Source: Eudromia elegans
Taxonomy: Eukaryota > Chordata > Aves > Tinamiformes > Tinamidae
DNA length: 64,000 nt
Direction of reading: 5' to 3'
Assembly (NCBI GenBank): GCA_003342815.1
Contig: PTEX01000164.1
Coordinates: 163,748 to 227,747 of the forward strand
The notes below the pieces were generated by a model, which saw only the letters and a list, made by a program, of their open reading frames with translations, did not search any database and had not been told where the DNA came from. Below, in pieces: positions 13,201 through 25,134 of this stretch; within the stretch, counting starts at the first letter, position 1, and every line of letters starts with the position of its first letter. The position numbers and the translations under genes were made by a program.

Positions 13201-15502
13201 ATGGACTTGTATATATTATGAAGATTTAGCATGCTTTCTCTTGGGCCTCATTTATTATGATAAAACTCCTGCCTGCTGGTCAATTATTGAGGAGCTAAGT
13301 AGGAAATTGCCTTGAGATAACTGCAGTGTGGCTACAGTAGGGTGGCATGGTCTGGGATTAGCTCCAGCTGTGCTCTCCAGCAGCATCCTTTAGTGAGGCT
13401 GCAATGGGTGGCACTGCCAAAGAGAAGTCCTATGTATAAGCCTGAGAAATAATTTCATGGGTCATGGGCTGTTTGGGAGGATCTTTTCAGTTTCCCCAAC
13501 AGAAGAACTTCCCACACGGCTGAACCTGTTCTATTTTCCATTTTATTATGCCCCTCTGATGTGAATGAACATTCCATGCTCATCCTCACCCCCAAGAGTG
13601 CTATGCAGCACCTCTGAAAAGCTGCCACTGGCCTCAGTGAACCAAGAATCATATCCCAAAGGCAGCACAGTCCCATTCATGTTTGGGGTGCTTACAGCGT
13701 TACTATTTTCATTTTACTATTGTTTCATTAAAATGCTTTTTTTCAAAAATATATCTTGGAGCACCTCATGTAATTTTTAGGAAAAGCTAATGAGCATAGC
13801 AAACTACTCTAAAAGCAGACTTTTTAGGAAAATCTGTTTTGCTTGTTTCCTCCATACTCTCTGTGTCACCTTGGTTTTCTTTGCTCTGCTTTTCACTGCA
13901 ATAATGTTGACGACTGTGGTTATTGCAAAATATATTTTGACATTTGGTTACAACTGAGCAGGATATTGCTTTCCTGCCTTCAAAACTCAACTTAATTTTG
14001 AAAAAAATTTTTTTGTGTAACTTTCCTAATCTAAAAATGTCCTGAAAATCTTTGGGGAGATACTTGGGGAGAGCTTTTCAGACAGAAGCTGTGGTCCAGT
14101 GAAGAGTTTCGCTCTCAAAGAAATGTCATTTGCTGATCTAAAAATATTTGTTGTTGGAGTATCTTAGCCCACCTTTCTTTGTGAAACTTTCTTTTGAGAT
14201 AAGAGAATTTTTTACTTAAGCTGTTATTGTGATGTTGGTCACATGGTTCTGACTTTATTTTTTATTGGATTATATTTTAATTTTTGACAAATATCCTGCC
14301 TTAGAATTTACAATGAGCTTTTGAAAGTCTTTTTCTAGAACATTTTCCTGATGTCCCTTTAATGCAAGCGCTGTATCTTCTCTGTAAGTGGTTCCTACTG
14401 GAAATATTAAGCTCGTAAGAGATATTTTGCCATCATGTTCTGTGGTGAAGATCAATGCAGAGAAGTCATTTACATTATCTGTAGTATCCATAATTTATGC
14501 CTTATCTTTTAGTATGATATCTGATTCTTTCATAGGCTTCCTGTGACTGATATACTTGAATGCTTTATTTATTTATTGTTTTTAGCTAATAGCTTTTAAA
14601 ATTTTCCTGATTTCCTGATTAATTTGCTTGGGCTAGATTTCCTTTTGAAGAGATATGTTGTCATTTATCTTGCCATTTTCCCCGGTTATGTTCTATTCTT
14701 TCTCACAGGTAGAGCAGAGATTTCTATATCTTCCCTAAATAAGATTAAAATATTGTTTTGAAAATATTTTATTTTACATTTTCTTTTTTTTTTGCATTCC
14801 AGTTTGTTTCATTTTCCCCTTCTTTTTTCTTTTTTCTTTAATCTCCTGTGTCTTTTGGCAAGCTTCACTTATTTGTTGTTGATGCCTTGTCTTCCCCCTT
14901 TCCTGTCATAGTGCAGCTACATCGTCCTCCCTTCATGTGTTGAATTAGTTTACTGGGTTCCAGTGAGACTTGAGTCAAAACTAATCTGCTGATCTCCTTT
15001 TCCTGCTGTTCTAAGAAGCAGCTGCTTTAGATGCTGCAGAAAATACAAAATATGCAAGGATTAAAAAATATAATCACTTTTTCTCTGCTTTAGTGTGTGT
15101 ATGTGGTTACAGCAAGATACATTTTTATGTATTTGCTTGCATCCATGTTTTGCATTGTCTTCAGAGTCTTTTCTCACATAAGGAGATGTGGAAAATTTTG
15201 GAGAATATTTTGGACTGTAACAACGCCTAGGTTCCTATGTGCCAAAACTTTCATGTGTCCATTGCATTCAAATGAGTATTTTTTTATATAAACCTTTATA
15301 CACCAAGAACATATCTGCTGTTCCATACAGAGATAAAATGTTCTAGAATTACCTACTGAAATTAAATGTTTACTTAAAGCTGGCTTGCTTTATCTTCCAA
15401 GTTCTGCGTCATGGGGGGGAAAAAAAAGGAAAAAGCTTTTTATATGTTATTCACACTCTTCAACATTTAGGAGAAACTATGGTAATATTATCCACCCTGT
15501 GC

Positions 15503-15597
15503 CAGATGCTCTAGGTGTCCCTGCTTGAGCAGGAGGTTGGACTAGATGATCTCTAGAGGTCCCTTCCAACCTCAACCATTCTGTGATTCTGTGATTT
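15503..15597 (+). mobile_element. CR1 non-LTR retrotransposon, 3'-end fragment
   Basis: About 95 bases match the remembered CR1 3' end: AGGTTGGACTAGATGATC, then CTAGAGGTCCCTTCCAACCT, closing with two ATTCTGTG octamers and a partial third. CR1 elements are LINEs of birds and other sauropsids, usually heavily 5'-truncated, and end in this short octamer repeat rather than poly-A. This copy contains only the 3' untranslated end, is oriented with the host gene, and has no coding capacity. Confidence 0.93.
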
Positions 15598-17621
15598 TTA
15601 AAAAGACAATGCAAAATACATAAATACAGAACACTTTGTTTTGGTGTAACACAACCTTCTGTTTCATATGATACTTGAATCCTTTTTTCTATTTGGTGAC
15701 CCCCCCACCCCAGTGTGTTGTAAAATAGATGAATGCATTTAGAGGCATTGCCTTTTAGAGGTCACATGCAAAATTAATTCAACAGTGTGATGAAATTGAG
15801 AGCAACAGAAGGCAGATAAATTCTGTTTCCTGTAGCCAGGTTCCCTAGGCTGCACAAGATTCCCATTTGTAGAACTTGATATGCCATTTACTTCAGCTGA
15901 AACAGCATCTTGTACTCGACTCCTATTCACTTTGTGATTTTACTTATTTATTTTTCAGGAGGGTTGGGGAGTTGAGCATTTGTTTTTTGTGCTGGGCAAT
16001 TGATTATTTGTGCTTAAGCATGATATTCTGTGTTAAAGAGCACCCGTCTCCTTCTATAGATCATAATCTCCAGGTGTTGACTGGTACCTCTCTGCCCTCA
16101 CCAGATCTCCCATCAACTTCTGTGGCATGGAGAAGGCAAAGGGTTATATTCTTCAGCAGTGCATGAGATGTATGAGATTTTGAAGACATTCTCTGAAATT
16201 CTCACCCTCATTTTATTTTTAAGCTGCATCAATTTTGTCATTCTTTAAAAGGCTAATTTAGTCTTAGAGTCTTACTACTTTGTATTGATTTTATAGTGGT
16301 TTAGCCAAACCCATTTTAGGGATGGCTTTTCATGTTATTTGAGAGGAGGCAGTCAAGATTTGAACAAGATGAGAAAAATAGTACGTCGCTTCATTCTGCT
16401 GTTTATCCGGAGTGATCCGAGCACCGGAGTTTTAATGAATCTATCTTTGGAAAGGGTGTCTTATACAATTTTATAAGAGGAGATCCTATCAGGAAACAAA
16501 GGGGAAGCGGAACAGAAGTCTCTTTATTTTCTTGAACTTGTATTTATTATGATCATCCGTTTTTCTGCTTTTTGATAGCATGCCAAACATGGGAAGGTCC
16601 AAACCTGTAATTCACACTGTGTGTCTGATTCCTGTCTTAGCAGGTTTTAAAAGTTAGAGCACTTTGTATGATCTCTAATGGATTATAGGTTGAATAATTC
16701 TAAGAAGAGTTAAAGACCTGGTCTCATGACTAGTTAAATGCTCCTTCTAAGAGCAATTTGTAGAGATTAGGATTTAGAGTGAGGTATATTTGGAGGATTA
16801 GCAATTGCTTCTTAAGGCATTTTGGCTTGACAGCTAATGGATAGCTTTCCCTGATAGCTCTTTTATAGTCCAGTGCAGCTGGATAAAAGTCAATAAGAAA
16901 GTGAACTTCATTTTGTTTATCCATTAATTTGGGTTTTAACAGATGTGTTTGGCCACCATAGTAACTTGCTTAATGTGTTGTCCTCATCTGTCATGATCTA
17001 GATAACCTCAATTAATGCACTGATTAATTCTTGTATTCTCCTTCAGTAGTTTCAGTTGCACAGTACTAAGGAAATGGCTCACAGCATGTCTGGGAGGGCA
17101 GACAACTTTTCCTGAGTATCCAGGTACACAGAATCCGAAGGAAAGCACGCGTCCTCTTCCTCATGTATTCTGCTCTCCCCACATGCAAAACGAAGCAGTA
17201 GCTTTGTATTCTTTTTTCTATTCCTCATCCTTCTAAAAATTAACAGATTCTTCAAAATACTGAGAGTAGCACCTAGGAATCCCAAAGCATTTTTAAAATA
17301 TCATCTTATAGAAATTCCAAGCATATACAGATCACTGAACAGGAGCAGGAAAGCTCTACAGCCATCAATGCATTAATGCAGAACTGTTTATGAGTGAGCC
17401 ACAGCTCTTGTTTCGATGTAATAATCTTCCTGTGGCTGTGATCTAATTTGATCACTCTGCTTCTTAACTTTGACTGTCATATCTATCAAATACTGACTGA
17501 TAGTTCTCCCTTTAAAAATAGTGCCATAAAATAAATACATTCCAATATTGCTGTTTTTGACCATTTCTATAGAAGCAAGTGGTGTATGTGTGTATTTTTC
17601 CTTCATTTTCTTTTCCAGGTT

Positions 17622-17633
17622 AAAAAAAAAAAA
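17622..17633. repeat. poly-A run, 12 nt
   Basis: Homopolymer of 12 A; no retroposed body is recognisable beside it. Confidence 0.85.
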
Positions 17634-18440
17634 TTCCAATAAAGCAGAGATGAATTCAGTAACAATTAATTTGTCCTCTTATTTTTTCCTAGCAAGAACA
17701 AACTAGGTAGCTGTTTAACTGTTTAGCTGTGGAGTAGGCAGGATTAAGGAGGAAAAAGAAAGTTTTGGTAAGAAATTTGTGAAGCTTCTGAATGTCTATG
17801 TTGAGTGAATAATATTTTAGAGAAAGCTTCGGGGAAAATGATCTAGACACCAGTTTTATATATTCAAGAAATTAATGCGTGGGAGAGAGATTATTGGAGA
17901 CTACAACATAAGCCATTTTGCACTACAAAATAAGCCACTCTATGCTTTTAAAAGTTTCCTTTAAGTAGTAATGATGAAAAGCTTTATTTTTATAACCAAA
18001 CAAAAGCCTCAAGACTGCTATTATTGCAGAAAACATTTCTCATCCTGTCATGTGCTTGATAGGATGCAGCTGTGATACACTGTTAGCAAAGCCACACCTG
18101 ATGCTGTTGTGGAAATGCTGTGGAATTGGCATTTGTAATAATTTCTGTAGGTTTCATGATGTGGTTTCATTTGTAGTTTTGTTTCATGGTACTGATTGTG
18201 GATGTTCTTTCAAATAAGGCATGAACGAGCTAGTAAGTAAATATTGATAAGATGTAAAAAATATCTTGGTTACAAATCTGTATCCTCATAGCACCAACGT
18301 TCTTTTTGTTGCTGTGCTAGAATGTGTATCGTCATGTTTAGAAATAATTTTCCTTGATGGTTCTAGTTTAGTTTATAAGTTTACATGCTAGTATGTGCTG
18401 AAACTTTAAAGGGAGTTATGATATATGATCTTTGTATGCA

Positions 18441-18506
18441 GACTGGATATAGACAAGTGAGATAGATAGATAGATAAGTGATATATGACTGGGTATAGAC
18501 AAGTGG
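18441..18506. repeat. Imperfect 20-bp duplication flanking a (GATA)4 array
   Basis: GACTGGATATAGACAAGTGA at 18441-18460 recurs as GACTGGGTATAGACAAGTGG at 18487-18506 (two differences, offset 46). Between them lies GATAGATAGATAGATA at 18461-18476. This suggests a replication-slippage or short tandem duplication event. Confidence 0.85.
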
Positions 18507-18942
18507 TCTTTTACGTTAGTTTTTCACAAAAGGAAAGGTAAAGCCTTCCCAAGCCATGGAATGAATCGAAACGTAACTCTCCACCATCTGTGAGGGTATT
18601 TACCTGACTGTTCCTGTGACTTTTTAAAATGCAAGATTGCAAAAGTATCACTCATTTTTTGGTACGAAAGCTCAGTGTGCTTCTGTCTTTGATCCCTGTG
18701 TTTTCACCCACCAAGCCTGGGGGATGCCTCAGGGATTTCAAACGCCTACCAGTGTACCCTGAAATTGCAAGAGTATAGGCTTGCTCCAAGCAATGACAGC
18801 CAGCAGAGTCTTTAATGTGATTTGAAGATCTCTCTCCTGTTACCGTTTCACCTACAGTTCTGCTGATGGTAGACACATCTTTAGTGTTTATTGCTGTTAA
18901 AAATATTTTATTCTTTTAGAGTGATTCAGTGGCTAATTTGCT

Positions 18943-18975
18943 GTTACAAGTTCACAGGTGTTACAAGTTCACCTG
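18943..18975. repeat. 13-bp direct repeat with mirrored E-boxes
   Basis: GTTACAAGTTCAC occurs at 18943-18955 and 18960-18972. The second copy is bracketed by CAGGTG (18955-18960) and CACCTG (18970-18975), which are reverse complements and match the ZEB/SNAI-type E-box. Confidence 0.8.
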
Positions 18976-19635
18976 CTCTTAAGCACAAATTAGACATCAT
19001 TGGTGTCTAGATTAAAACAAAATATAGTTTTCTAAATGTCGTGTTTTTCCTTAAGGACAGAGGAATGTGAGTCTAGAGGCTTTTTACAGGAAATGTAGCA
19101 GTGTTGTGGCCACCTTGGGAGCCTTCCTTGCAAGAGAATATTGCTATAGGACAGGGCTTTGGTTATACCACAACACACATGCCTGCCTTGCAGAATTTCT
19201 AAAGCTGGTCATTTAGGAATAATTATTTATTTATCTGAATCTGCTGCATTGGGAACAATTTGAACCTCTCAATTTATTATATGGATGAGGTTTGAATTTC
19301 ATTCCAGGTAGCCCATTTTTTTATTCTACTTGTAGTAAATAAAGAAGAGAGGATGTTTGTCATCTCCGTAAATGCTTAAAAAATCAGAAGCACATATATA
19401 CCTTATAACCTTTTTAATTTTTTTCATACCAGTCCAGTGCCCCTGTCACTCGTTGATTTCCCTGGCACAAAATCACAGCCTTCTGTTCCAGCTGCCTTAT
19501 CTCCCACCTCCTCCTCCAGAGCAAGGAGCTGACCCTCCTGTCCCCACCGTGTAATCTGTTAACAGGAAGTACAGAGTTGGTGTGTATCTGTTCTCAGTGT
19601 ACCCTTTCAAGCTTGCTGTCCCCAGAGGTGCTTGC

Positions 19636-19745
19636 ATGGCCGCTGCGGCTGAGCGATTGCATTCGGTAACGCCCGGCGCTCTGGGGTCGGCAGCAGCGAT
19701 AAGGCAGCGCGAGGCGCGGGCAGCCTCTGCTTGCCTCCTGCGCTC
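19636..19745. promoter_or_regulatory. CpG-dense patch inside intron (possible alternative promoter or enhancer)
   Basis: I count about 14 CpG dinucleotides in roughly 110 bases, including GCGCGAGGCGCG, whereas the flanking kilobases have almost none. Such clusters survive only if unmethylated in the germline, if recently inserted, or through GC-biased conversion. NRG3 is reported to use alternative first exons in mammals, so an internal promoter is possible. Nothing in the sequence (no TATA box in a convincing position, no clear exon plus donor) proves it. Confidence 0.35.
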
Positions 19746-21321
19746 CCTTGGAGCTGGCCCTTACCCAGGCATTAGTTTCAGGTCATTACCCCAGAGACAG
19801 CCAAACGTGCCATCACACCAGGCATCCTATTGCTGCAGTGATCTGCAAGGTTCGTCTTGTCTGCTAAGGAATAGTGCTGAGTTTGGTAATTTTTTTCCTG
19901 TTTACCAAGCAAATTTTAGTAATCTTTTCATGATTTTTGCTTATTTGCTTTGTCATAATTGTCAGCTCTACACTGATTACTTTTATCAGATTGTCTATGC
20001 AAAACACAGCACTTATTACAGAACTTCATTTCATTATAAGCATGTGTAAGTCCATCATGACTATTACCGTTATAAGGCTTTAGTTTGATTTTTTTAATAA
20101 AGGCTTTGATCCTGAAAATAATTACAAGCATGCAGTTATAATTCGGTATTATCTATATTATTATGCAAAGAGCTTACTTACATGCAATTACTGATGTATA
20201 TTTCCATAATTAAATCTTTATTTTATCAACTTTATGAAACATGATGCCATTACTGTATAAAAAATAACGTTTTCATGGGTATGCAATTTTATTTTCAGGA
20301 AGGACTGAGAAGCCTAAACTCTAGAAGATTTTAAGGGATATTTATCCTCCTAAATGACTAAATTATTTAGGTGTTATGGCATAAGCCATCCTCTTCATAT
20401 TAAAATGCCTTTAGAATTTACTAATTGGTTACTAATGTATTTACAGGCACATGCGCTTGCTTTCTTTATCACCAAAGTGCAGCACTGGTGAGAGGAAATA
20501 TATTAATACTAGCCACATGCACAACATGTGGTGATGAGGATATAGACCTGAAATCAAAACTTCCAAAAGACCTTAATTCAGTAGTACTAAATTTTTATTC
20601 ATCACAAATTTGTAGAAGTCCCTTGAAAAATGTAGCCACACTTTTGCTTTCATGTGCTTTGGAGGAAGACTGGACTAAATCTAGTGCTTTTCTCTGCATA
20701 TTAATTCTTCTTTGCCTGCCTCTGTGGGGAAGAGGGAAGGATTCCTACCTTGTCACAGGTGATATATCCCAGTTCCTATCTTTGGGCAAAGCTCTCAGTC
20801 TGCTGTGCTATCATTGACTTGAGTCACTGATCAGTGAGCTAAAAGTGATTGTGATAATTTGTTCTTTATGTAAAAACACAGTACAGTCAGTGTTGCAGAA
20901 TAAACATGGCACTACTTGCCAGTTTAATGTATAAACATATATGTGAAATTGAAAGCAGTTATGAACAAAATAGAGTGGGAGATAATACTGAAACAGAAGA
21001 ATATCAATGATAACTGGAAACTGTGCAAGTGATTCATTAGATGGCAATGAATACAATGCATTAATCATGAACAGCAATTTCTTTGGATTTAAAATAAATC
21101 TGATTAAAAAGGGAATTTAATCAGATAAGAACATAGAAGTAGATAAATGGAAAATCTAGGAAATGAATAACGTATATGCAAAAATGAATAATATGTGTTG
21201 TAGTCTTCCTTAAAAACATTTGGGCAGAAATGAAATTCTAAAAATGGTATAGGTGTAATAATAGGTATGTTTTATAAGACATAATTAAAGCTTTATATAT
21301 ATATATTTAAGAAATTCTTGC

Positions 21322-21336
21322 AAAAAAAAAAAAAAA
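21322..21336. repeat. poly-A run, 15 nt
   Basis: Fifteen A preceded by a short TATATATA stretch at 21295-21306. Confidence 0.9.
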
Positions 21337-24300
21337 GAGAAAATATATTTGTAGGTCCTACAGAGATAATGAAACACTTTTAGTTTTTACATTTTACTGC
21401 ATTGAATAGCATGGTATGAAGTAGAAAAAAATTGAATTGCATGGCTGGGTAGTTTACACCAAGAAGTCAGTCATATCTGAAGCTCTCTGAATGACTAGTG
21501 CTGGTCTTTAATCAATGAAGCTGTCCTGCATGTGCTCCACAAGGCTTGTGAATGACTACTGGGATTTAAAAAGCGTGACTGATGACTGTGGTGGCTATAG
21601 GTCAAGTAAAGTGGCAACCATTCTGGACATGAGTGTGGCAAAGTTGATATGGGAAACAATGGGCAGTTATGTAGGAGAAATCAAATTAGAAAGGTAGAGA
21701 GGAAATCTTATTTAACTTGCAATATTTTGAGAGGCTTTAAAATCAAGGTGGCTTAGACGTTTGCTTTGGGATGATTCACTTCATCTCGTCTCATGGCCTT
21801 TCAGGACAAGGGAGCTAGTGCTTTGAAGTAAACGAGTGGGATCCCAAGACTGTGCGGGGCTGTGTTAACCAGATGAAAAGCAAAAACCAGAACAATTGAT
21901 TTCTGGGAGATCCCGGGGGAACAGTCTCAGCTTGGTGCTTCCTCTGGTGCATGAAAGGCAGTGCAGGTCCTTGTGTCTAACAAGAGGATTAGAAATGTTC
22001 AGCTGCACGCACTATTTCCCTGTTTGAATTCTTCTCACATACAAATATCCTCCAGGATTGAGTCTTGACCTCCTTGTACATTTTGGGTTCTGATCCAGCT
22101 CAGACCTACTTAGCTAATGAGTTAGAAGATGATTGCCTGAGGCAGAGACACTACGGCACATCAGAATTCACAGTAATGTTGTTTTACGCTTAGATAGAAG
22201 TAACAGTGAAGGAGTTGCCAAATATGCTGTGCTTTATAATTAATATTTTAAATATGTTGTGAAGCTGTATGCATATTGCTCTGCACTTTATTGCTATGCT
22301 GGTTGGTATATCAAAGTGGAATAAAAATATGTTTTCTTTGGTACAATTTGGTTAAAAATTTCCTGTGCTGCTCTTCACTTCTTTAGGGTTGACTGTAAAT
22401 AAATGAAAGTATGGCCTAGAAGTTTTAGTTGTGGTTAGTATAAAGTTTTACTTTTAAATGAGAATTGTTAAGAATTTAGTGCTGTTTTTCACTATCTGTG
22501 GTAGTATATGTAAAAATGGTATCTAAAGAATCAAAGGGAAAATTTTAAAGGAAAACATTGCACTGACATATAATTATTCAAAAATAATCTAAACTGCATA
22601 AAAGATAGAATAGTGTTTGCTTGGGAAGGAAGTTGGTCCTTATTAGTCATTCATTTTATGTTTCTGCTTGATCGTTTCATTGTAGCCTACATCTTACCAC
22701 TGCTGTTGCTGATGGTTTTTAATATTATTATTTTTAGTTTTGGCATTTAGATGGCAAGCAGTGTGGGCTAAATAAAATCAGTACCTTTTACAATTATGGG
22801 AAATTCAAATGCATCCATGGCCTCCTTTCCTTAATTCTTTATTACCTCTCAAAGCTATATTGAACTGATACTGAATAAACATGTCATCCTTGTTGTGCTG
22901 AACTAAGAAACTTCTGCTTCTTCATCTAGATTGTTTAAAAGGTGGTACCCTGAAAACGCAAGCAGGGAGAGATTTAGGGCTTCCCTTGGGAACGTGGTCT
23001 GTGTGCTGTTGATGTTCCAGTTCCCTTCAGTTATTACCAAAGCAGAACAAGATAAGGGCCTATTGCTACTTTATTGAACAGTGCTCTGTGCAAATCCCTT
23101 CTGCAACCGAGTGGTTAGCCCTCCTTTTGGCAACACAGTTCAGGCACTGTTTGGGCTAGTGTTTCCCTGCTCTGTGTGTGTGCTCCCAGATCAAAAGAAT
23201 GTTGGGTGAGTGTGGGGGATTTTAGAGGAGACCGCTGCCAGTTGACCGCCTGCAGAGAAGTCCCTTGAACTTCAGAACTGCATATATGTATATGTCTAAT
23301 GTGGGATTATTTCAATCAGAAATACCTTGAATACAATTACAGTCTATCCATTTAGAAGAATTTTCAGAAGAAATATGGAAAGTGAAACTTCTTGTGTGAT
23401 TTAATGACATTAGCCAGTTTTTGTTGAGCATGCAGCAATGTGACATGCAATATAATTGCTCTTTGACACCTCATTGAAATTTTACAGGACTTTCTTGTGC
23501 TTCAGTAGTAATGCTGAGCTCTCAAAGCCAGAATGAACAATTGGGACTTTTAAGAATAATTCATTTATTAGGTAGCACCTTAAAAATAACAACCTCAGGG
23601 GATATGTTAGGAATAATTGCTAGTTTTCATGTAATTGATGTTACAAAAAATGTCACTTTCTGATGTAAAGTCAAGCAGAGTGTTGCTGTTGGATGTTGCA
23701 TCTATAAACTGTTAATACATAACTGTTTCAAAACAGATCCTGAATGGGGTATTAGTTTTTATTCAAAACAAAGATAATACATTTAGGTGAGAATTTCAAA
23801 ATTAGCGATGCCCTTACAGCCCAGAAGAAATGTTAAGAATTACACAATTATGATGTTTGAAATTTTGCTGTTGTCAGAAAGCTTTTTGTAATTTGTGCTG
23901 CTTGTTCTCATGTGCTTTTGCCATTAGTAGCCTGTAGAGCTACTAAAGAGAAATAATTAAAGGACATTAGCAGTATAAATTTAGGAAATAATCATTGGCT
24001 ATTATCAACATATTAACATCATGACCTCATTTAGCAAAGTTTATTGGCTTTAATACAGATTGAGTATATTAAACTGAAGGAACATTTCTTACAGCTGGTT
24101 TATAACTTAATTTATACAACTACAGATGAATCTGCAGGCCTGTCATCCAAAAGGTAATTTGGATTTTGCTTTTGATCTGCTCTGCAATAATAATCTGTTG
24201 CTACTAGTTACTAGTATATTGGGCATAGATATGTTAAAAGTGATAGGAAACACTTGTATAGAGCTCTGAGGATAGGATAGCTGTGATGGGTATTGGTGCA

Positions 24301-24644
24301 ATGCCCAGGGTGATAAGTACCTCATTTTTTACTGAAAGTAAAGATGTACAAGAATAATTGTTCTGAGACACCACAGATTTTGTGAAAGAGCTAGCATAAA
24401 ACTCAAGTTACATAGTATCCTGTTCAGTATATAAAAAGGATTATCTGTGCAGACTTTGTATGCACGTCAATACTTTTTTTCTTACAAAAATTAATTCTCT
24501 TGGCATTACAACATATTTTTTTCCTGAATTTAGCAAACACAAAAAATAATGTATAGGATTAACTTTCATAACAAAATTCATTCCAGTTCACTCTGGTGAG
24601 AGATTATATACACAACAGTACTTATAAGTAAGATAAGGAAGAGA

Positions 24645-25134
24645 GAATCATAGAATGCTTAGGGTTGGAAGGGACCTGTAGAGGTCATCTAGTCCAACCC
24701 CCTGCACATGCAGGGTCCCCTAGAGCATGTGGCACAGGGTGATGTCCAGGCGGGTTTGGAAGAGCTCCAGAGAAGGAGACTCCACCACCTCTCTGGGCAG
24801 CCTATTCCAGTGCTCTGTCACCCTCACCGTTAAGAAATTTCTTAAGTTCCTGTGGAACTTTTGGTGCCTCAATTTGTGGCCGTTTCCCCTAGTTCTATCA
24901 CTGGCCACCACTGAGAAGAGGCCAGCCCCATCCTCCTCACTCCCTGTCTTGAGGTATTTATACACATTAATCAGGTCCCCTGTCAGTCTTCTCCAGGCTG
25001 AAGAGGCCCAGCTCTCTCAGCCTTTCCTCATAGGGCAGATGTTCCAGGCCCCTAATCATCTTTGTGGCCCTGCACTGGACTCTCTCTAGCAGCTCCACAT
25101 CGCTCCTGCACTGGGGAACCCAGAACTGGACACT
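24645..25134 (-). mobile_element. CR1 non-LTR retrotransposon, 5'-truncated copy with ORF2 tail
   Basis: On the minus strand this is a CR1 copy of about 490 bases. Its 3' end (24645-24719) has the ATTCTATGATTC terminus and the GGTTGGAAGGGACC block seen as complement on the + strand. Upstream of that lies the C-terminal part of ORF2, the endonuclease/reverse transcriptase protein. A frame at 24720-24965 contains [19 protein letters not shown], a hallmark of the CR1 ORF2 C terminus. Further 5' the familiar family text ([22 protein letters not shown]) continues to about 25100, but a small deletion near 24981-24993 breaks the frame, so a stop follows. The copy lacks ORF1, the endonuclease and the reverse transcriptase core and is dead. 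It lies antisense to NRG3. The 363-base + strand frame at 24727-25089 is its shadow. Confidence 0.95.

Larger units (their letters stand above)
660..15502. other. AT-rich intronic sequence, no gene seen
   Basis: Apart from the simple repeats listed separately, this stretch holds unique AT-rich sequence with frequent stops in all frames. The longest frame (8103-8489 plus, 128 codons) has an AT-driven composition rich in F, L, K and S and no recognisable domain. A TAATTA-containing inverted repeat lies at 10172-10208. No RNA gene is recognisable. Confidence 0.6.
15598..24644. other. AT-rich intronic sequence with one CpG-dense patch, no gene seen
   Basis: Mostly unique AT-rich sequence. It includes a local duplication with a GATA array at 18441-18506, a 13-base direct repeat at 18943-18972, the CpG patch at 19636-19745 and a 15-base A run at 21322-21336. 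The longest frame (19582-20049 plus, 155 codons) spans the CpG patch and has no recognisable domain. Confidence 0.6.

Noticed and set aside
19582..20049. 155-codon + strand ORF
   Set aside because: It joins AT-rich flanks through the CpG patch, has no recognisable domain, and the internal ATG at 19636 has a weak Kozak context. It is better explained by local composition.
24727..25089. 120-codon + strand ORF
   Set aside because: It is the antisense shadow of the CR1 ORF2 tail on the minus strand.
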